Assembly: GCA_900074885.1 (NCBI GenBank)
Contig: FJUW01000089.1
Span: 181,176-193,504 of the forward strand
Direction: 5' to 3'
DNA from: Rhynchosporium graminicola
Taxonomy: Eukaryota; Ascomycota; Leotiomycetes; Helotiales; Ploettnerulaceae
DNA length: 12,329 nucleotides
Under the pieces are notes generated by a model, which made no database searches, had not been told where the DNA came from, and saw only the letters and a list, made by a program, of their open reading frames with translations. Below, one piece after another: positions 8,364-12,329 of this stretch (within the stretch, counting starts at the first letter, position 1; each line of letters starts with the position of its first letter). The translations under genes were made by a program, and so were the position numbers.

Positions 8364-9328
8364 GTGCAAGAGTTTCACGGATCTATAACACTAACTCCTA
8401 TAGTACTCTTATTAGTTCCCGCTAGTACTCTTTCGGTAGCGTATTATATATATTACCTGCGATATATTCGCGCTTTCCTTAAGATAAAGTATAATAATAC
8501 TCTTATTCTAGGACTTCTATATTTATTTAATAAGCCTAATTCTAAGCTTTATAAGTATTATTCAGCGTTAAAGAGTAGTTATAAGTATATAAGTTACTTA
8601 AACCTAAACGTAGTTATATATACTAACGCGTTATAGTTACTTAATTATATTAATATAAAGTATATTATCTTATCTAGTTTACTTCCTAGCGGCGAAGCTA
8701 AGGACGCGAAACTAAATCGGGGCGGTATTATAGATACTTATAAGGCGATTAATCAGATCTATTATCTCGTGAAATCTGCTACTCTTACTATTATATTAGA
8801 GATTACTACTATATAATTAGTAGAAACTTAAGCTTTAAGGCGTTCTATAGAGAAAGTATTTAAAGAGTTAGAGTTTATTAAGGTAATAAGTTGAGATCTT
8901 AAACTCTTAGATACTAATATAATACTAACGTAATATAAGATCTAGATCTTTTAATAGTAGATTTAGCGAAATCTAAGTTAATAGTATAAATAGCGTTAAA
9001 GTAGACGAAAGAGTTAAATAGTATTATACGGGAATTTATAAAGAAAGCTATATTTAAGGCTACGATATCTGATACTAAGGGAAAGAGGAATTTGCTTTCT
9101 AGTTCAGAGATAGTATTAGATCTAGATACTCCCGGACCTTCTCTAAAGAAGAAAGCTCGTAGGATTAGCTATTATACTCGGTCTATTACTAAGGCTACGT
9201 TAGCAGATTTAAGTAAGGAGTTAGATATAGTAGTTCTAGTACTAGATATTTCAGATTTACTAGAAGCTCCGGAGAACTTAAGAGAGAAAGCTAATAAAGT
9301 AGAGGTAATAGAGGAAGTAGAGTTTTAG
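8364..9328 (+). pseudogene. antisense accessory ORF of the gypsy element, possible Cys-cluster protein
   Basis: A plus-strand gene, opposite to pol, between integrase and the 3' LTR. Part 1 is open for 90 codons at 8364-8636 and stays protein-like through single TAG/TAA stops to about 8889. Part 2 is in another frame, readable from 8942 and open from about 9011, ending at TAG 9326-9328; it is rich in Glu, Lys, Leu and Asp with a very acidic C-terminus (VEVIEEVEF). A candidate intron at 8890-8939 would join the two frames. Part 1 has 14 Tyr in 90 residues, clustered at 27-34 and 63-78; under RIP many would have been Cys or His. The spacing 31-x2-34 and 63-x2-66-x6-73 recalls a zinc-binding Cys cluster. 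No ATG start remains; the first codon shown is GTG, just after an in-frame stop. The function is unknown, and the family is not recognised with certainty. Confidence 0.55.
8890..8939 (+). other. candidate spliceosomal intron in the antisense ORF
   Basis: TACTAAC at 8923-8929 is a perfect branch-point consensus, and AG at 8938-8939 lies 9 bases after it. A donor GT at 8890 gives a 50-base intron whose removal joins the upstream frame (8364 frame) to the downstream frame (8942 frame) in phase. The donor (GTTGAG) is weak. An alternative GT at 8883 gives 57 bases but does not restore the frame. A one-base indel is the competing explanation. Confidence 0.4.
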
Positions 9329-9345
9329 ATATAGTATTATTATAG

Positions 9346-12329
9346 GGCATAATCAGGAGATTATCTCTAGTAATAAATTTTTAGTACTAGTAACTATAAT
9401 AGCTTATTATCCTCTAAGTGATTATAGTTATCTATTCTATCTTCCTAGGCCTTAATCTACTAATCTAGTTTATATAAAGATCTAGGTTTACTTAAGTTAG
9501 TAGTATAGAAGTCTCTGAGCTTATATAGAGTACCTATTAGGTTAGAAGTATTAAACTAAGTTAGGTCTAAGTCGTAGCTTAGCTAGCTAACTTAATACTT
9601 CAGATTACCTCTTAAGAGCTATATAGCGAGTATATCTTATAACTCCTACTCTTCTTAAGTAGTAATAACTTCCGAGGGCGGGTTTAGTAACTCCTAGCTT
9701 AGTAATAGGTCGTCCGAGTCTTTAAAGAGTAATTCAGAGGCGAATATATCGTATATAGAAGATCTAGAGGGTAAATCTAGCTTATAAGAGTATCTGATCT
9801 TAGCTAAGACTTAGTATAGTCCTACCTAGAGACTAGATAGCTTCTTATTTAGCTAGTAATTCTTAAGGTTCCTTATAGAGAGAAATACTTTATCTCTAAC
9901 TTCCTAGTCGATATTATACTATTTCGGGTTAGTTATAGCGCTTATCTTCTACTAAGTAGCTAGTATATTAGCTTTTATAACTTCGATAGCGGATTTAGTA
10001 CGTTTAGCTAGGGATTTAGTATTAGTATAATTAAGCTTCTCTTATAGTATTAATCCGGTAAGTTACTTCTAATCCTAGCTATTCTATATTAATATACTAT
10101 ATTTAAGAGTATATAGCGCTATATTAATAGAATCGTAAGGTAGGGTTACTTAAGCGCGATCTATTATTAGTAGTAGTTCGCTCTAGTTACTCTAGTAGTA
10201 ATTAATAAAAGGTCTAAGGCGTTAGTTAATATACTAATTTATAATCTCTATTTATCTATTAGTTTACTAGTAGAAGAAAGTAGAAAGCTTAATCTTAACT
10301 CTAATTATATAGTAAAACTCTTACTAGAAGGATAAGATAAACTAAGCTCCTTAGTTAGATATAATTAACTTAAGGGTATATCTAAAATAATATATCTATT
10401 AGATAAATAATATCGCTATCCCGCGGGTATCGATATTATAGTAGTATAATATCGATATAGAGTCCTTCCTTAGGCGGTTAATAAATACTAATATCTTATT
10501 AAATCCCTAGTTATTAGGCAGGAAATCCTTAAAATCTATAGCTAAATACTATATAAAGTAGCTAAGTACTAGTAATAGGTAGAGGAATCCTTACTATTTC
10601 GTCTGCTTCGGATAAGAGTACTAGTAGGAGCGGTAATTACGAGTATATTATTTTATATCCGATACGAGTCCTTTCTAGTAATAATAAGTAGAAATTATTT
10701 TAGTAGTCTTAAAAGTATTTAGATAAGTAGAGGAAACTTAATCGTAGACTTTACTAATTAAATAGGTATATAGCGGAATATAGCGTTATACGTATAAATA
10801 ACTATTATAAAGTAGTAAACTATTATTAATAGTATAGCTATTTCCTAATATATTCTATTTATTAGAGAACAATTCTTAGTTAAATTAGTATAGTTTCTCG
10901 ATTAAATTAAAGGAGTTATATGCAGGTTCCGGTAGTATATCGATCCTTAGCGATATTAGGTATATATAACTAATTTAATTAATATAATACTTAGCTAGTT
11001 CTGCGTTAATCCTAAGGTCTAAGTAGTCTAGAGGTAATAAAACCCGAGATCTATTATCTTATTTCTATTATTTCTATATCTTTAGATCTTATTCCCTATA
11101 GCTAAGGATATTAGCTTTAGTATTATCTTTACTAAGTATATATATAATTTGAAAGTTAAATTCGGAAAGGAATTCTATCTATCTAGCTTACTTATTAGTT
11201 AGGACCTTAGTAGTTATAAAGTATTCTAAGGATCGATAGTCTATATATATACTAGTATAGTATCGTAGAGATATAAGTTCAGGTCTCTATTTTCGGAAAG
11301 ACTTAATAATAGTATATAATTCCTTATTATAGATCTTCTAGTTTAGTTCGTATCTATAAAGAATATAAGAGTAGAATCTAATTAGATACTACTAGTTATC
11401 TTTATATAATTAGAAGATAACTCTAGTTATTATACTATTAGAGGTATTAGTTTCTAGTTTAGTTTATAATTTAGGGTCGAAATAGTATAGTTTCTATACT
11501 AATAGTAGCTATTAATATAAATCGTCGAAGGACTTCTTATAATCGTTAATGAAATTCTATAGTACTATAGGCCGAGTAAGTATTAAGAAAGGTTTAGCGA
11601 TAAGGCCGAAATTCCGAATAAATTAATAATAGAAATTATAGAATCCTAGGAAGGATTTCATAGCTATTACTATTTCGGGGTACTTCTAGTCTACTAATAG
11701 TACTACTTTCTCGGGATCTAGCTCGATTCTATTAGTAATAATAATATATCTGAGGTATTTAGTCTAAGTAATATAGAACTTGCTTTTCTTAATATCTACT
11801 TAGAGTCTAGTATCTATTAAGTATTATATTACTAATTTGATATATTCCTTATATTCCTAGAGCGTTTCCGAGTATATAAGGATATTATCTAAGTAAGCTA
11901 TATAGAAATTATCTAAGTAATCTAGTAGTATATTATTTATATATCATTAGTATATATTAAGTCTATTATAAAGCTTAAAAAGTAGTACTTTATATTTATA
12001 AGATCTAAAGCGGGTTCGGAAGGTAATATACTCCTCTGATTCGGGGTCTATATAGATATAGTTAAATACTACTCGGATATCTAGTTTAGTAAAGATTACT
12101 ACTTTAGATATATAAGTTAAGAGCTTATCGATCCTAAGTATTAGGTAGGAATCCTTTCGAGTGATTATATTAAGCTTATAATAGTCGATATAGAAGCGTA
12201 ATCCTTTATTAGCCTTCTTAATAAATAGTATAAGTAATATAAAGGGACTTTAGCTAGATTCGATAAATCCCTTATCTAAGTTCTCTATAAGATACTTCTT
12301 AGTTACTTATAATTCGTCTATAGATTACT
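9346..12329 (-). pseudogene. pol: decayed pol (RT, RNase H, integrase, chromodomain), element 2
   Basis: One minus-strand frame, interrupted only by TAA/TAG at Gln/Trp-like sites. All landmarks share it: RT Tyr-Leu-Asp-Asn (Asn codon 11884-11886), an RNase H block with DYRSLEYF at about 11220-11241, a decayed integrase zinc-binding region near 10620-10780, and the integrase core. There the first catalytic Asp (IDFKDF) is at 10534-10536, the second Asp reads Asn (10354-10356, in SN*GA*F), and the Glu is intact (10246-10248, in IEIIN). The integrase C-terminal region follows, then a chromodomain-like stretch at about 9480-9660 (starting EE*EL*DIL, then KY*VS*LSYD). The C-terminal stop cannot be fixed; TAG/TAA codons near 9345-9380 are candidates. 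The gene converges tail-to-tail on the antisense ORF. A chromodomain would have guided insertion into heterochromatin (known of chromoviruses). Inactive. Confidence 0.88.
11502..12329 (-). repeat. 828-bp direct repeat of positions 1-828 (RT region)
   Basis: Position 1 matches 11502 and position 828 matches 12329 with no net gap. In the first 360 bases I count 29 differences (about 92% identity), 27 transitions and 2 transversions. It is the same RT segment from two copies of one family in the same orientation. Both copies carry the Asp-to-Asn change in the YxDD box. Confidence 0.93.

Larger units (their letters stand above)
1..12329. other. RIP-mutated, AT-rich fungal repeat block
   Basis: The whole window shows the signature of repeat-induced point mutation. 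A hand count of 1-360 gives 16 CpG but only 3 TpG and 1 CpA, and TpA is very common; two lines counted by eye are about one third G+C. Cytosine deamination at CpG would give the opposite pattern. RIP at CpA predicts Gln and Trp codons turning into TAA/TAG, Cys and His codons into Tyr codons, and ATG into ATA, and all of these are seen in the decayed frames. The pattern runs through all three elements and the unassigned stretch near 7015-7595. Species cannot be named from this; a RIP-competent ascomycete is inferred. Confidence 0.9.
7596..12329 (-). mobile_element. Ty3/gypsy LTR retrotransposon, element 2, 3' part
   Basis: Same family and orientation as element 1. From left to right: 3' LTR (7596-7863), polypurine tract (7867-7876), an antisense gene, then pol read on the minus strand with chromodomain, integrase, RNase H and reverse transcriptase, which runs off the right edge. 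Gag and the 5' LTR are expected beyond 12329. The RT part is homologous to 1-828. The outer flank 7591-7595 (aagag) is the candidate target-site duplication. Joining this copy to element 1 at the shared RT point gives a family length of about 7.8 kb, longer than most fungal gypsy elements because of the extra 1.5 kb between integrase and LTR. Confidence 0.88.

Noticed and set aside
1..12329. CRISPR array, tRNA, rRNA or bacterial operon
   Set aside because: No regularly spaced repeats, no recognisable tRNA fold or rRNA sequence, and no ribosome binding sites; all coding relics are of fungal LTR retrotransposon type.

Overview
This window looks like a block of repeat-derived, AT-rich DNA from a filamentous ascomycete (Pezizomycotina), mutated by repeat-induced point mutation (RIP). 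CpA and TpG are almost absent while CpG is kept: a hand count of positions 1-360 gives 16 CpG, 3 TpG and 1 CpA. Related copies differ almost only by transitions. I see no intact gene. Everything recognisable is decayed LTR retrotransposon. The stops in the decayed frames are nearly all TAA/TAG where related proteins carry Gln or Trp, and Cys/His positions read as Tyr, as expected from CpA-to-TpA change.

Layout, left to right, with all retrotransposon coding on the minus strand. (1) 1-3881 is the 5' half of a Ty3/gypsy-type element, 'element 1': a 268-bp 5' LTR (3614-3881), gag (1750-3498), and protease plus reverse transcriptase of pol (1 to about 1850) running off the left edge. (2) 3882 to about 7014 is part of a different gypsy element, 'element 3': probable 5' LTR (about 6790-7014), gag, protease, and the linker before reverse transcriptase, where it stops abruptly against element 1. 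Element 1 therefore appears to be inserted in element 3. (3) About 7015-7595 is a decayed coding-like stretch that I cannot identify. (4) 7596-12329 is the 3' part of 'element 2', the same family as element 1: 3' LTR (7596-7863), polypurine tract, an extra gene on the opposite (plus) strand (about 8134-9328), then integrase with chromodomain, RNase H and reverse transcriptase running off the right edge.

The first 828 bases match the last 828 bases (1 pairs with 11502) without a net gap. Joining the two partial copies at this point models the family at about 7.8 kb: LTR - gag - (-1 frame) pol with protease, RT, RNase H, integrase and chromodomain - antisense ORF - polypurine tract - LTR. The antisense gene is the most unusual part. 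It has its own TATA box, a candidate intron, and a Tyr-rich block whose spacing suggests a former Cys-cluster (zinc-binding) protein.
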